A stretch of 64,000 nt of DNA from RH-chloro-G1 sp003670575 (GCA_947499615.1 CANMOP010000010.1:1-64000); one strand, 5' to 3'; counted from the first letter of the stretch, positions 8,023 through 16,820 are shown. Made by a program: numbers and translations. Notes: generated from the sequence alone by a model not told the origin.

Positions 8023-8862
8023 GTGCATCGGTACTGGCGGTCTGCGACGTGGACGGTGGTCTACTGGGCAGTGCGTGGTGCAGCGGCGCTGGCGCGCGCG
8101 GCCCCGCTCTGGCTCTCCTATCGAGTGGGGCGTGCGGCCGGTGTGCTGGCGTACTACGCCTGGGCCGGTGGCCGTCGACGCAGCATCGCCAACATGCGGC
8201 ACGTGCTGCGCGACGACCCTGACGCCGACGCGCGTGCCCGCAGCCTCGCTCGCCAATCCTTCGCCAACTACGGCGCGTATCTCGTCGACTTCCTCCGCTT
8301 CACCGCGATCAACGCACAGCAGGTACGCGCGCGCGTGCACTTCGATGGCTGGGAGCGCATCGACGCGGAACGCGCTGCCGGACGCGGCATCGTCTTCGTG
8401 ACCATGCACTACGGGAACTGGGACCTCGGCGCTGCCGCTATCGCGGCGCACGGCACGCCGATCACCGTCGTCGCCGACCGCTTCCCCGACTCGAGGCTGG
8501 ACGAACTGGTGCTCGGCGCGCGCCGCCACCTCGGCATGACGATCGTGCCTGCCGAGCGCGTGGGGCCGAGCCTCTTGCGCGCGCTCCGACGTCGCCATGT
8601 CATCGCAATACTGATCGACGTGCCACCGCCCGATGACGCAGGGATCGAAGTGGAATTCTTCGGCGCTCCGATGCGTGTCGCGGACGGTGCGGCCTGCCTC
8701 GCGCTGCGTTCCGGCGCGGCGGTATTCGCTGTGACGCTCCCGCGCACGCAGCCGATGAGCGAACATGTTCATGTGGCGTGGGAGCAGATCGACGTGGCGC
8801 CCACCGGCGATCCCACCTTCGATGCGCAGGCGCTCACGCAAGCGACCATGCGAGCACTGTAA
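8023..8862 (+). CDS. Lysophospholipid/PIM-type acyltransferase, cut short by an in-frame stop
   Basis: A member of the LpxL/HtrB-like acyltransferase family that also includes mycobacterial PatA, which acylates phosphatidylinositol mannosides. The HX4D catalytic motif is HYGNWD (His128, Asp133). A hydrophobic N-terminal helix (about 10-30) suggests membrane association. The GTG at 8023 has GGAG at 8013-8016. The frame ends at TAA (8860-8862) after 279 residues, but the same frame continues to 8943 with a typical family ending (APEQWYIFRSLW). An ancestral gene of about 306 codons was therefore probably truncated by one nonsense change. Loss of 26 terminal residues may or may not abolish activity. 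Confidence 0.8.
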   Translation: MHRYWRSATWTVVYWAVRGAAALARAAPLWLSYRVGRAAGVLAYYAWAGGRRRSIANMRHVLRDDPDADARARSLARQSFANYGAYLVDFLRFTAINAQQVRARVHFDGWERIDAERAAGRGIVFVTMHYGNWDLGAAAIAAHGTPITVVADRFPDSRLDELVLGARRHLGMTIVPAERVGPSLLRALRRRHVIAILIDVPPPDDAGIEVEFFGAPMRVADGAACLALRSGAAVFAVTLPRTQPMSEHVHVAWEQIDVAPTGDPTFDAQALTQATMRAL

Positions 8863-8956
8863 CGCCAGGTGGAGCGCGCACCGGAGCAGTGGTACATCTT
8901 CCGCTCGCTCTGGACCGCCGACCGCGCCGTCCGGCCACGATGACACGGCGGCGTCG

Positions 8957-9062
8957 ATGATTCAGTACGCGCTGCTTCGGTTCCTTATGGCGGCCAGCGT
9001 CCTGCTGCCCGGCCGCTTGCTGATCGCCGGAGCGAACGTGCTGGGCAAGCCCCGCGCTCACA
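8957..9062 (+). pseudogene. N-terminal remnant, possibly of a second acyltransferase
   Basis: Starting at the ATG at 8957, about 30 residues (MIQYALLRFLMAASVLLPG, then RLLIAGANVLG) look like the hydrophobic beginning of a membrane-associated acyltransferase. The frame then runs into unrelated sequence and shadows the glycosyltransferase in another frame. I read this as the 5' stump left by a deletion whose other edge is near 9063. Family assignment of so short a piece is weak. Confidence 0.35.
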
Positions 9063-9725
9063 CCACTGCCGGAATTCGACGACGGCGCGATCAACGTGCT
9101 GTACGTGGGACGCGCCGAAAAGCGGAAAGGCCTGCCGTACCTGCTTCGGGCGTTCAGGATGCTGCACGCCCGCATCCCCGCCACGCGTCTCATCGTCGTG
9201 GGACCGGATTCGCGGCGCCTTCGCCGCTACCGTGCCACGATCGGGCAGGAGGCCGGACCGAGCATCGTCTTCGTCGATGGCGTATCGAACGTCGACCTGC
9301 CGCGCTACCACCGCAGCGCGCACATCTTCTGCTCGCCTGCCACCGGCAACGAATCGCAGGGATATGTGCTGCTTGAGGCGATGTCTGCCGCCCTGCCAGT
9401 CGTCGCATCGAACATCGAGGGGTACGCTTCTGTCCTGAGCCACGGGGTGGAAGGGCTGCTGGTGCCGCCGAAGGACTCATCTGCGTTGGCTGACGTGCTG
9501 ACCGCACTGGCGCGTGACCCCGGTGCGCGCCAGCGCCTGGGCCGAGCCGGACAGCTCCGCGCGGAGGAGTACTCTTGGCCCCGGGTGACGCAACAGTTCA
9601 TCTCCTACTACGATCGGCTGCGGACGGAGCGTGCCCTGACCACTGGACGCGTGGCCGCAGCGGGAACCGTGACCGCGGACATGGATGCGAGAGCAGAGGG
9701 GAGGTGGATGCAATGGCGCGCGTGA
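9063..9725 (+). pseudogene. Glycosyltransferase family 4, C-terminal half only
   Basis: The frame from about 9063 (PLPEFDDGAINVLYVGRAEK) to 9725 encodes the C-terminal, nucleotide-sugar-binding half of a GT-B, family 4 glycosyltransferase. The donor-site motif NESQGYVLLEAM and the surrounding helices are clear. The N-terminal acceptor domain, about 180 residues in the family, is missing: only about 120 bases separate this frame from the upstream gene, and an in-frame stop lies at 9021-9023. By context the ancestor was probably a PimA-like mannosyltransferase acting on phosphatidylinositol. A GTG at 9096 could start a truncated protein, which I would not expect to be active. Confidence 0.75.
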
Positions 9726-10318
9726 CCACCTTCCGGCTTCTGCCGTCGCGCCTCCCGGCCTTCGTGCTGGCGCCTATCGTGCGTCGGCTGGCAGCCGCGG
9801 GCGTGACGCCCATGGCGCTCTCGCTGGCCGGACTGGCCGGCAACGCCGCGGCGGCCATCGTGATCTCGCAGGGTGCGCTCTTCATAGGCGGCACGATCAT
9901 GCTGCTCGCCAGCGCGCTCGATCTGTTGGACGGCGCGCTCGCCCGTGCAACCAATACCGCATCTCCGGCAGGGGCACTGATCGATTCCACGCTGGACCGC
10001 GCATCGGAAGCAGTGGTGCTCCTCGGGGCGTTCATGTACGTGCTCGGCACCCGCAACGACACTGCGGCAGTGCTCGCGTTCGTCGCCGTGGTCGGGTCGC
10101 TGATGGTCTCCTACGTGCGCGCGCGCGCCGAGGGACTGGGCGTCGAGATGACTGACGGGCTGTTCACACGCCCGGAACGCGTGCTGTTGCTGGGTAGCGC
10201 ACTGATCCTCGGTTACCTCACGATCGCACTGTGGGTGCTGGCCGTGCTCACCACTCTCACCGCGCTCCAGCGGCTGCTCATTGGCATTCGACTACTGCAG
10301 CGGCACGGTCGCCGATGA
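9713..10318 (+). CDS. pgsA: CDP-alcohol phosphatidyltransferase, probably phosphatidylinositol-phosphate synthase
   Basis: An integral membrane enzyme that joins a CDP-diacylglycerol to an alcohol phosphate. The CDP-alcohol phosphotransferase signature D-x2-DG-x2-AR-x8-G-x3-D-x3-D is complete in the segment beginning LLDGALARATNTASPAG (about 65-95). There are about six hydrophobic segments in 201 residues. With ino1 in the same operon the likely acceptor is inositol-3-phosphate, as for actinobacterial PIP synthase. The ATG at 9713 follows GGGGAGGTGG and overlaps the end of the glycosyltransferase frame. Phosphatidylglycerol-phosphate synthase is the alternative. Confidence 0.85.
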   Translation: MARVTTFRLLPSRLPAFVLAPIVRRLAAAGVTPMALSLAGLAGNAAAAIVISQGALFIGGTIMLLASALDLLDGALARATNTASPAGALIDSTLDRASEAVVLLGAFMYVLGTRNDTAAVLAFVAVVGSLMVSYVRARAEGLGVEMTDGLFTRPERVLLLGSALILGYLTIALWVLAVLTTLTALQRLLIGIRLLQRHGRR

Positions 10319-11145
10319 CAACTTCCGATACCGGTTTCGACAGTGAGGCGCAGGAAGCCGTCCTGAAGTTCCTCGACCAGCGCCTACACGCGCCGGTGGC
10401 GCTCGACGTCTGGTCGCGCAAGGAATCGCCGCTGCTGCTGACGGATCGCGACCCCGCGACGCACGCGGCCGAGGTGGTCGCGCTCGCCCGCCAGTTGTCG
10501 GCGCTGCACCCGGCGTTCCGCCTCACGCTGTACGACCTGGATCGCCACGCGGGCCGCGCCGTCGAGGCCGGCATCGACCGCGCGCCCACCACGGTGTTTC
10601 GGGGCATCAACGGCCGAGAGTTGCGATTCGTCGGGGCGTGGACCGGGGCGTTGTTCCAGTCTGTGCTGGAATCAATCGCATTCCTCGGCTCCGGCGAGAG
10701 CCCGCTCAGTGACGACAGCACGGCCACGCTCGCCGCGCTCGAGCGCGACGTGACCATCGACGTGCTCGGCGCGATGTACGACGGCCACTCGGCGCACATG
10801 CTGCGCCTGATCGCCGCGCTCGCGGTCGCGTCACGCCACGTGCGAGCGACGTTCACCGAGCTGGTGGAGTACCCAATCTTCGCAGCCAGTCGAAACGTGG
10901 ATCAGGTGCCCGTGGTGACGGTCGGCGGCATCGCCAGCCTCGGGACGTGGGGCGAAGCGGAACTCGTCGAGTGGGTGCGCCGCGTCGCCGCCGGTGACGA
11001 CCGCGAGGTGGAGCGGCCGGCCGTGCTGACCTCGCCGTACTACACCCAGGCCGACGTCGACCGCCTCATGGCGGAGGACGCAGCATCGTCCACGCCACCG
11101 GAACTGCCACCAACGCCGGGTGGGTTGTACATTCCCGGCCGCTGA
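10315..11145 (+). CDS. Protein disulfide oxidoreductase-like protein without cysteines
   Basis: The 276-residue protein resembles the two-domain, tandem thioredoxin-fold protein disulfide oxidoreductase (glutaredoxin-like) family. Both cis-proline loops are present (RAPTTVFRG near residue 95; QVPVVTVGG near 200). The second domain shows the usual strand-helix (TIDVLGAMYDGHSAHMLRL) where CxxC should be, but the site reads GHSAH. The whole sequence contains no Cys, so it cannot do thiol-disulfide chemistry. The ATG overlaps the stop of the phosphatidyltransferase gene (ATGA), which implies co-translation. A structural or scaffold role is a guess. Confidence 0.6.
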   Translation: MTTSDTGFDSEAQEAVLKFLDQRLHAPVALDVWSRKESPLLLTDRDPATHAAEVVALARQLSALHPAFRLTLYDLDRHAGRAVEAGIDRAPTTVFRGINGRELRFVGAWTGALFQSVLESIAFLGSGESPLSDDSTATLAALERDVTIDVLGAMYDGHSAHMLRLIAALAVASRHVRATFTELVEYPIFAASRNVDQVPVVTVGGIASLGTWGEAELVEWVRRVAAGDDREVERPAVLTSPYYTQADVDRLMAEDAASSTPPELPPTPGGLYIPGR

Positions 11146-11172
11146 TCCGGGGCCACAGCGCCGCGAATGATC

Positions 11173-11189
11173 CGCGCAACGGGTGCGCG
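11173..11189. terminator. Small hairpin between convergent genes
   Basis: A 6-bp stem (11173-11178 with 11184-11189) with a 5-base loop lies in the 82-base gap between convergent genes. It is GC-rich, has no T-tract, and is only a weak terminator candidate. Confidence 0.25.
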
Positions 11190-11227
11190 CTCACCCCAGC
11201 CCTGCGAACCTACCGAATCGACGTCGA

Positions 11228-12625
11228 CTACGACCCAGAGCCGCGCTGCCGCAACAGATAGACACCGCCGCCGCCAAGGCTGACCACGAGCAGCGCCGTC
11301 ACGGCGATCACGACGATCACCGCCGTCCGAGGGCCGCCCGCGGCCGTCGCTCCACCCGCCGTGGTGTCCCCACTGCTGGAACCAGCCTCGGCAGTGGCGG
11401 CGACGCCGCCGCCAGTCGGGACGCCCAGCGGGACGCGAGTGGCCTGTGTAGAGGGCGCTGCTGCCACCTCGGAGGGGGCGCTGACCGCAACCGGCTTCAT
11501 GCCGTTCTTTTGCCGCCAGGCGTTGTACAGGCCGTCCTGGTCAAACACGTACACCTTCTTGAGCGCGTCATCGATGCGCGCGCCCTCCTTCACGGTGGAG
11601 TACAGGGCGGCGAACTTGTCGCGCCCGAACTCATCGACCATGAACTTCACCGTGGACCACGACTGCCCGTAGAACAGGTCGACTTCCTCCGGGCGACCGG
11701 GCGAGCTCTGCATCGAGCGCAGCACCAGGGCGCGATCGGATTGGATCGCCAGGTTCACGGAGGTGCGGTAGCCGAAGCCCGGGTCTTTCTGCATGTAGAC
11801 CGCGGTACCCTCGTCGAGCCACGACGGCACGCCGCCGAACGGCCCGTCGCCCGCGACGTGCGTCACCACGTGCGCCACCTCGTGGCGAATCACGTCCGGG
11901 TCCTTCACGTTGTCGAAGACGTGCAGCACGTCCGGCGCCACACGCTGACCACCAGTGCGCACCTGTGCATCGAAGGCGGCGCTTTGTTGGCGCATCGCCA
12001 ACTTGCCCTCTTCTTCGGAGTGGAAAATGATCAACCGGATCGGATACTGCACCTTCTTGCCAAGGAGGGCCGCCGTGTCGTCGAGGGACGAGCGGGCGGC
12101 CAGCAGTGCGGCGCGCGCGGCAGTCTCAGTGGGACCGTAGTAGTAGACCGTCACGCCGGTGTCGGCTACGGACTGCCACTGGTAGCGGCCGTCCATGAAC
12201 ACGTACTGCTGTTCCGCAGTCACGACCGCCGGGCCCTCGTTCGGCACGATGTTCCAGCGGTACGTGAAGATCGAGCCCACCGGAATGTAGCGCTGGTTGT
12301 CGCGCGTACCGAGCGAGAAGTTCAGGTCCGTTTGCGCGCCGGCCGTCACTTGCGCCTCACCGCCGCCCCCGACGGCGCCGCTGGTCGCGTTCAGCACGCT
12401 GTACTCCAGGCGCGCGCTTTTCACTCCCCCGGGCGCACGCACCCGCGTCGAGAAGCTAATACTGCTTGGATCCTTGGAGGTCACCGTTGTCTCGCCCGGT
12501 TGGACGCTCTGTGCACTCGCTTCGCGCGCGGGCGTCAGGACGGCGACTCCCAGCAGCACCGAGGCCACTACCAGACCGATTCGGAGTAACGCGTGACGGC
12601 CGAGCAGTGTGGGCAACCGCATCAT
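11228..12625 (-). CDS. Membrane-anchored peptidase MA family metalloprotease
   Basis: A 465-residue exported protein. A signal peptide (about 1-38, ending in EASAQS) is followed by an Ig-like beta-rich region (about 40-145) and then a gluzincin-type domain. The zinc motif is HEVAH (His248, Glu249, His252), with the downstream Glu in WLDEGTAVYM (about Glu272). This fits the peptidase_MA group. A low-complexity Ala/Thr/Gly linker leads to a C-terminal transmembrane helix (about 430-455) and a short basic tail, so the catalytic domain faces outside. Its start overlaps the prfB stop (ATGA), so it is the last gene of folD-prfB-peptidase. The substrate is unknown. Confidence 0.85.
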   Translation of the reverse strand: MMRLPTLLGRHALLRIGLVVASVLLGVAVLTPAREASAQSVQPGETTVTSKDPSSISFSTRVRAPGGVKSARLEYSVLNATSGAVGGGGEAQVTAGAQTDLNFSLGTRDNQRYIPVGSIFTYRWNIVPNEGPAVVTAEQQYVFMDGRYQWQSVADTGVTVYYYGPTETAARAALLAARSSLDDTAALLGKKVQYPIRLIIFHSEEEGKLAMRQQSAAFDAQVRTGGQRVAPDVLHVFDNVKDPDVIRHEVAHVVTHVAGDGPFGGVPSWLDEGTAVYMQKDPGFGYRTSVNLAIQSDRALVLRSMQSSPGRPEEVDLFYGQSWSTVKFMVDEFGRDKFAALYSTVKEGARIDDALKKVYVFDQDGLYNAWRQKNGMKPVAVSAPSEVAAAPSTQATRVPLGVPTGGGVAATAEAGSSSGDTTAGGATAAGGPRTAVIVVIAVTALLVVSLGGGGVYLLRQRGSGS

Positions 12626-13747
12626 TCCACTCCCTCAGCCAGCACCATCTGGCTACGCAGATAGGCGGTGATGAACTCGTCGATCTCGCCATCGAGGACG
12701 GCGGCGGTGTCGCTGGTCTCTGCGCTGGTGCGCAGATCCTTCACCATTCTGTACGGTTGAAGTACGTAGGATCGGATCTGATTGCCCCAACCGGCCTCGA
12801 TATGTACGCCCTTCAGCGCCAGACGCTCCAGCTCGCGACGCTCCAATTCGCGCGCGACCAACCGCGAGCTCAGCACCTGCATGGCCACCTCGCGGTTCTG
12901 GGCCTGCGACCGCTCATTCTGGCAGGTGACTACGATACCGCTTGCCAGGTGGGTGATGCGGACAGCGGTGTCGTTCTTCTGCACGTTCTGGCCGCCGTGC
13001 CCGCCCGCCTTGTAGGTGTCCACGCGGATGTCCTCCGGGCGGATCTCCACCGAGGGGTCGGTCGCCTCGATCTCGGGCAACACCTCCACCAACGCGAACG
13101 AGGTGTGGCGCGCGTGCGCTGAGTCGAACGGGGAGATGCGTACCAGCCGATGCACGCCGCGCTCGGAGCGCAGCAACCCGTAGGCGTTCTCGCCCTCGAT
13201 ACGGATGCTGGCGCTCTTGATGCCGGCTTCTTCGCCGGAGGTGATGGAGAGGATCTCGGAGCGCATCCCGCGCCGCTCGGCCCATCGGAGGTAGAGCCGC
13301 AGCAGCATCTCCGCCCAGTCCTGTGCCTCGGTGCCGCCCGCGCCCGCGTGCACATCCAGCACCGCGTTGTGGTCGTCGTACTCCCCGCCGAGGGTGAGCG
13401 CGACCTCGAGGCTGGAGAACTGGCGCTCCAGGCCCGTGACCTCGGTACCCAGCTCGGCGAGCAGCGCCGCCTGCTCCTCGCCGGCCGCCTCCGCGGCGAG
13501 CTCGAGCATGGCCTCGGCGTCATCGATGGCACGTGCGAGCGTGGCCCAGGTGCGGGAGGTGACCTCCAGGCGGGCAACACGCTTCATCAGCGCCTGTGCG
13601 CGCTGCGGCTCGGACCAGAGGTCGGGGTCCTCGGTCTGGGAGCGGAGGTCAGCTAACTCGCGGTCGAGCGCGGGCAGGTCAAAGTCGCACCTGAACATCC
13701 CGCACTCTGGCCTGCAACTCGGCGATCCGTGCTCTAAGTTCGTCCAT
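12622..13747 (-). CDS. prfB: Peptide chain release factor RF2, programmed +1 frameshift
   Basis: RF2 recognises UGA and UAA stop codons and triggers peptide release. The ATG at 13747 opens a 22-codon frame that meets an in-frame TGA at 13681-13679. A +1 shift at CTT-TGA-C continues into the main frame, giving 374 residues. SPF (205-207), which reads the stop codon, and GGQ (251-253), which drives hydrolysis, sit where E. coli RF2 has them. No strong ribosome binding site is visible for the ATG; AGGTG lies too close. folD lies 37 bases upstream and the metallopeptidase overlaps the 3' end. Confidence 0.95.
13679..13693 (-). promoter_or_regulatory. prfB programmed frameshift site
   Basis: Read on the minus strand: an internal Shine-Dalgarno-like AGGTG, three bases, then CTT TGA C. 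This is the RF2 autoregulatory slippery site: when RF2 is scarce the ribosome pauses at UGA and slips +1 on CUU. The in-frame stop at codon 23 and the perfect continuation in the +1 frame support it. Confidence 0.92.
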
Positions 13748-13784
13748 GCACCTATGTTCTCACGCGGGGGGCGGGAGGTGCGAG

Positions 13785-14663
13785 TTACCCGCCGACTGCC
13801 GCCTTCAGCGTGTTGGCGAGCAGCATGGCGATGGTCATCGGGCCGACGCCGCCGGGAACCGGGCTGATCGCGCCGGCGACTTCTTTCACCGCATCGAAGT
13901 CCACGTCTCCCGCGAGGCGGAAGCCAGACTTCGTGCCGGGGGCTTCGACGCGGTTCGTGCCGACATCGATGACGACGGCGCCGGGACGGACCATGTCGGC
14001 GGTGACGGTGCGCAGTCGACCGGCGGCGACGATGAGGATCTCGGCCTCGCGGGTGACGGCACCGAGGTCGCGCGTGCCGGTGTGCGCGATGGTGACTGTC
14101 GCGTTGCCGCCGGGCGCCTTGTTGCCGAGCAGCAGCGCCAGCGGCTTCCCGACCAGCATCGACCGGCCGACGACGACGACGCGCGCGCCCGCCGGATCGA
14201 CCCCGGAGCGCAGCAGCATCTGCTGCACGCCCGCCGGGGTGCACGGCACCATCACGGGCTCGCCCTGCACCAGCCGCCCGAGGCTGATCGGGTGCAGGCC
14301 GTCCACGTCCTTGTCGGGGTCCAGCGCGGTCATCACCGCAATCTCGTCGAGGCCCGCGGGAAGCGGAGTCTGCACCAGGATGCCGGAGACCGCCGGGTCA
14401 GCGTTCAGGCGCGCCACCTCGGCCAATAGTTCGGCCATCGAGGTAGTCGCGGGCAGCCGCAGCGTGTCGGAGGTCATGCCGACCTCGGTGCAGGCGGCGC
14501 CCTTGTTGCGGACGTAGGTCTGCGAGGCGGGGTCGTCGCCGACGAGCACGGCGGTGAGATGGGGTGGTCGGCCGCCGGCAGCGACGTGCGCGCGAACGCG
14601 CTCCGCTACCTCGGCACGCACCTCGGCCGCAATCGCCTTGCCATCGATGATTCGAGCGGTCAC
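13785..14663 (-). CDS. folD: Bifunctional methylenetetrahydrofolate dehydrogenase/cyclohydrolase
   Basis: FolD interconverts 5,10-methylene-THF and 10-formyl-THF in one-carbon metabolism in the cytosol. The 292-residue protein has the catalytic YVRNKG block (Lys near residue 55), the signature PLPAGLDEIAVMTALDPDKD, and the NADP site VVVGRSMLVGKPLALLL. The GTG at 14663 gives the typical beginning (TARIIDGKAIA). It is preceded after only 6 bases by a -10 box, so the mRNA may be leaderless. Divergent from acpS; prfB follows. Confidence 0.95.
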   Translation of the reverse strand: MTARIIDGKAIAAEVRAEVAERVRAHVAAGGRPPHLTAVLVGDDPASQTYVRNKGAACTEVGMTSDTLRLPATTSMAELLAEVARLNADPAVSGILVQTPLPAGLDEIAVMTALDPDKDVDGLHPISLGRLVQGEPVMVPCTPAGVQQMLLRSGVDPAGARVVVVGRSMLVGKPLALLLGNKAPGGNATVTIAHTGTRDLGAVTREAEILIVAAGRLRTVTADMVRPGAVVIDVGTNRVEAPGTKSGFRLAGDVDFDAVKEVAGAISPVPGGVGPMTIAMLLANTLKAAVGG

Positions 14664-14669
14664 GCGGGG

Positions 14670-14695
14670 AGTATGGCACGGGCGCGTGCTAGAAT
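14670..14695. promoter_or_regulatory. Back-to-back extended -10 promoters for folD and acpS
   Basis: TGCTAGAAT (14687-14695, plus) lies 8 bases before the acpS GTG. TGCCATACT (14678-14670, minus) lies 6 bases before the folD GTG. Both predict transcription starting at or next to the start codon. The two start codons are only 40 bases apart. Confidence 0.5.
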
Positions 14696-14703
14696 CGCGG
14701 CCC

Positions 14704-15147
14704 GTGAGTACCCATGCCGTTGGCGTCGACATGATCGAGACCACCCGCGTCCGCGAGGTGCTGGAGAAGCACCCGGAGCGGTTCCTCTCGCGCGTCTTCA
14801 CACCGGAGGAAGTCGCGTTCTGCCGCGGACGCGTGCAGGAGCTCGCAGCCCGCTTCGCCGCCAAAGAGGCCGTGATGAAGGCGCTCGGCACCGGGGCGCG
14901 CTCCGTCGGCTGGCGTGAGATCGAGGTGCTGCCGGACCGCCGAGGCAAGCCGCTGGTCTACCTCTACGGCGGCGCTCTGGAACGCGCGGGCACGATTGGC
15001 CTCGAAGCGATCGATATCTCGCTGAGCCATCTCGCGGACATGTCGATCGCGGTCGTGGTGTGCACGCAGCAGATCCTCGAGCAGGATCCCGCCGCCGCCC
15101 GGGAGCGCCTCGTCGCCCGTCTGCGCGAACGCGGGCTGCTCGCATGA
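14704..15147 (+). CDS. acpS: Holo-[acyl-carrier-protein] synthase
   Basis: AcpS transfers 4'-phosphopantetheine from CoA to apo-ACP. The 147-residue protein has the AcpS signatures GVDMIE (Asp9, magnesium) and FAAKEAVMKALG (Glu55, Lys59). It is about 20 residues longer than usual because of an Arg/Ala-rich C-terminal helix. The start is the GTG at 14704, which directly follows an extended -10 box, suggesting a leaderless message. nnr, fabD and two fabF genes follow on the same strand, making a fatty-acid cluster. Confidence 0.92.
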   Translation: MSTHAVGVDMIETTRVREVLEKHPERFLSRVFTPEEVAFCRGRVQELAARFAAKEAVMKALGTGARSVGWREIEVLPDRRGKPLVYLYGGALERAGTIGLEAIDISLSHLADMSIAVVVCTQQILEQDPAAARERLVARLRERGLLA

Positions 15148-15208
15148 GGGCCGGGCCGCCAGCGGCCTCTATTGGGCGCGGCCTCGGTGTTCGCGCCGTG
15201 AGGTTCCG

Positions 15209-16801
15209 ATGAAGCTCGTGACGGTGGCGCAGATGCGCGCGCTGGAGGCGGCCACCGAGGCGACCGGCATCTCGACCGCGACGCTGATGGAGCGCGCGGG
15301 AGTGTCCGCGGGGCAAGAAGCCTGGATGGTGGTCAATCAGAGCGACCAGCGACCGGTGCTGGTGCTCGCCGGCCCCGGCAACAACGGCGGCGATGGCATC
15401 GTCGCCGCTCGGCACCTGCACGAGATGGGCGCGACCGTCCACCTCTACCTGCTGCGCCCACGCGCCGACGATGACCCGGTCTGGCGCGAGGGACGCGAAC
15501 TGGGCGTGCCCGCATCGACGGCCGCCGGGGACCCCGACTTCGAACAACTGGACGCGATGCTGCGCGAGGCGAGTTGCGTACTGGATGCGGTGCTTGGCAC
15601 CGGCGGCGGACGTGCCATCGAGGGCGATTTCGCCGCGGTACTCGACCGCGTGCGTGAGGCGCAGGAACGCGTGTCGAAGCCGGGCGGGCCGCTGACCGTG
15701 ATCGCGCTCGACCTGCCGAGCGGCGTCGACGCCGATACCGGCACGGCCGACCCGCACACGGTACGCGCAGACATGACGGTCTGCTTCGGGCACGTGAAGG
15801 TCGGGCTGTACCAACTCCCCGCCCGTGAGTTGTGTGGCGAGATCATCCCGATCGACATCGGCATCCCGGCCGCGCTCTCCGCTGACCTGCCGTACGAAGA
15901 GATCGACGCGCGCACGACACGACTCGCCGCGCCCCCGCGCCCCCTCGGAGCGAACAAGGGAACCTTCGGGCGCGCGACGATCGCCGCAGGTTCGCTGCGC
16001 TATCCCGGCGCCCCGCGACTGGCCGCCGAGGCGTGCGCGCGCAGCGGCGCGGGCCTGACCGCACTCGCGTTGCCCGATGTTGTGCAACCGCTGGTCGCCC
16101 CCTCGTTCCCCGACGCGATTCACGAGCCGCTGCCCTCGGCGGCTGGCGCGATGCGCGGCGCCGAGGCTGCCCGCGTGTTGCTGCGTGCGCTGCCCGGGAC
16201 AGACGCGCTGCTGGTCGGACCGGGGTTGGAGCACACCGTCGCGACCGAGGAGTTCGTCCGCTCACTGCTGGCCGGCCTGGACGGCATCGATGGGTTGCGC
16301 GCGGTGGTGCTGGACGCGGACGCGCTGAACGTACTTGCTGGGCATCCCGCCACCGGCGGTCAGGGCGGGTGGCCGGACTGGTCCGCCGTGCCCCGCGTGC
16401 TCACCCCCCACCCCGGCGAGATGGCTCGTCTGCTGCGCTGCACCGTCGCCGAGGTGCAGGCTCACCGCCTCGATCGCGCGGTGGAGTACGCGCGCGCCAC
16501 ACGAAGCACCGTCGTGCTGAAGGGTGCGGGCACCATCGTGGCCGCGCCGGACGGTCGGGCGCGCGTCTCCCCCATCGCGAATCCGATGCTGGCGACGGGC
16601 GGCACCGGTGATGTGCTGGCTGGCCTGATCGTCGGATTCATCGCCCAAGGCCTCGATCCGTTCGAGGCAGCCTCGGCGGCGGTGTATGTGCACGCGGAGT
16701 GCGGAGCACAGGTCGCGCAGGAGCGCGGCGCCGCCGCGGGGCTCGCCCAGGACCTGCTATCCGTGCTGCCGACAGTGCGCCGTGCGTTAGATGGAGATTA
16801 A
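15209..16801 (+). CDS. nnr: Bifunctional NAD(P)H-hydrate epimerase / dehydratase
   Basis: Repairs damaged, hydrated NAD(P)H. The N-terminal epimerase domain (YjeF_N, about 1-225) shows GPGNNGGDG near residue 53 and LDLPSGVDADTG. The C-terminal ribokinase-like dehydratase domain (about 235-525) shows LTPHPGEMARLL and NPMLATGGTGDVLAG. At 530 residues it is a normal fused enzyme. acpS followed by nnr is a common pairing in bacteria. The ATG at 15209 is 61 bases after acpS. Confidence 0.95.
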   Translation: MKLVTVAQMRALEAATEATGISTATLMERAGVSAGQEAWMVVNQSDQRPVLVLAGPGNNGGDGIVAARHLHEMGATVHLYLLRPRADDDPVWREGRELGVPASTAAGDPDFEQLDAMLREASCVLDAVLGTGGGRAIEGDFAAVLDRVREAQERVSKPGGPLTVIALDLPSGVDADTGTADPHTVRADMTVCFGHVKVGLYQLPARELCGEIIPIDIGIPAALSADLPYEEIDARTTRLAAPPRPLGANKGTFGRATIAAGSLRYPGAPRLAAEACARSGAGLTALALPDVVQPLVAPSFPDAIHEPLPSAAGAMRGAEAARVLLRALPGTDALLVGPGLEHTVATEEFVRSLLAGLDGIDGLRAVVLDADALNVLAGHPATGGQGGWPDWSAVPRVLTPHPGEMARLLRCTVAEVQAHRLDRAVEYARATRSTVVLKGAGTIVAAPDGRARVSPIANPMLATGGTGDVLAGLIVGFIAQGLDPFEAASAAVYVHAECGAQVAQERGAAAGLAQDLLSVLPTVRRALDGD

Positions 16802-16820
16802 CGCGTGTACTCGACTGCTC

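Noticed and set aside
11183..12589. A 468-codon open frame on the plus strand
   Set aside because: It is antisense to the metallopeptidase gene, which has a signal peptide, HExxH and an anchor; the plus frame is Arg/His-rich with no recognisable domain.
14798..16234. A 478-codon open frame on the minus strand
   Set aside because: Antisense to acpS and nnr, no domain, no ribosome binding site.
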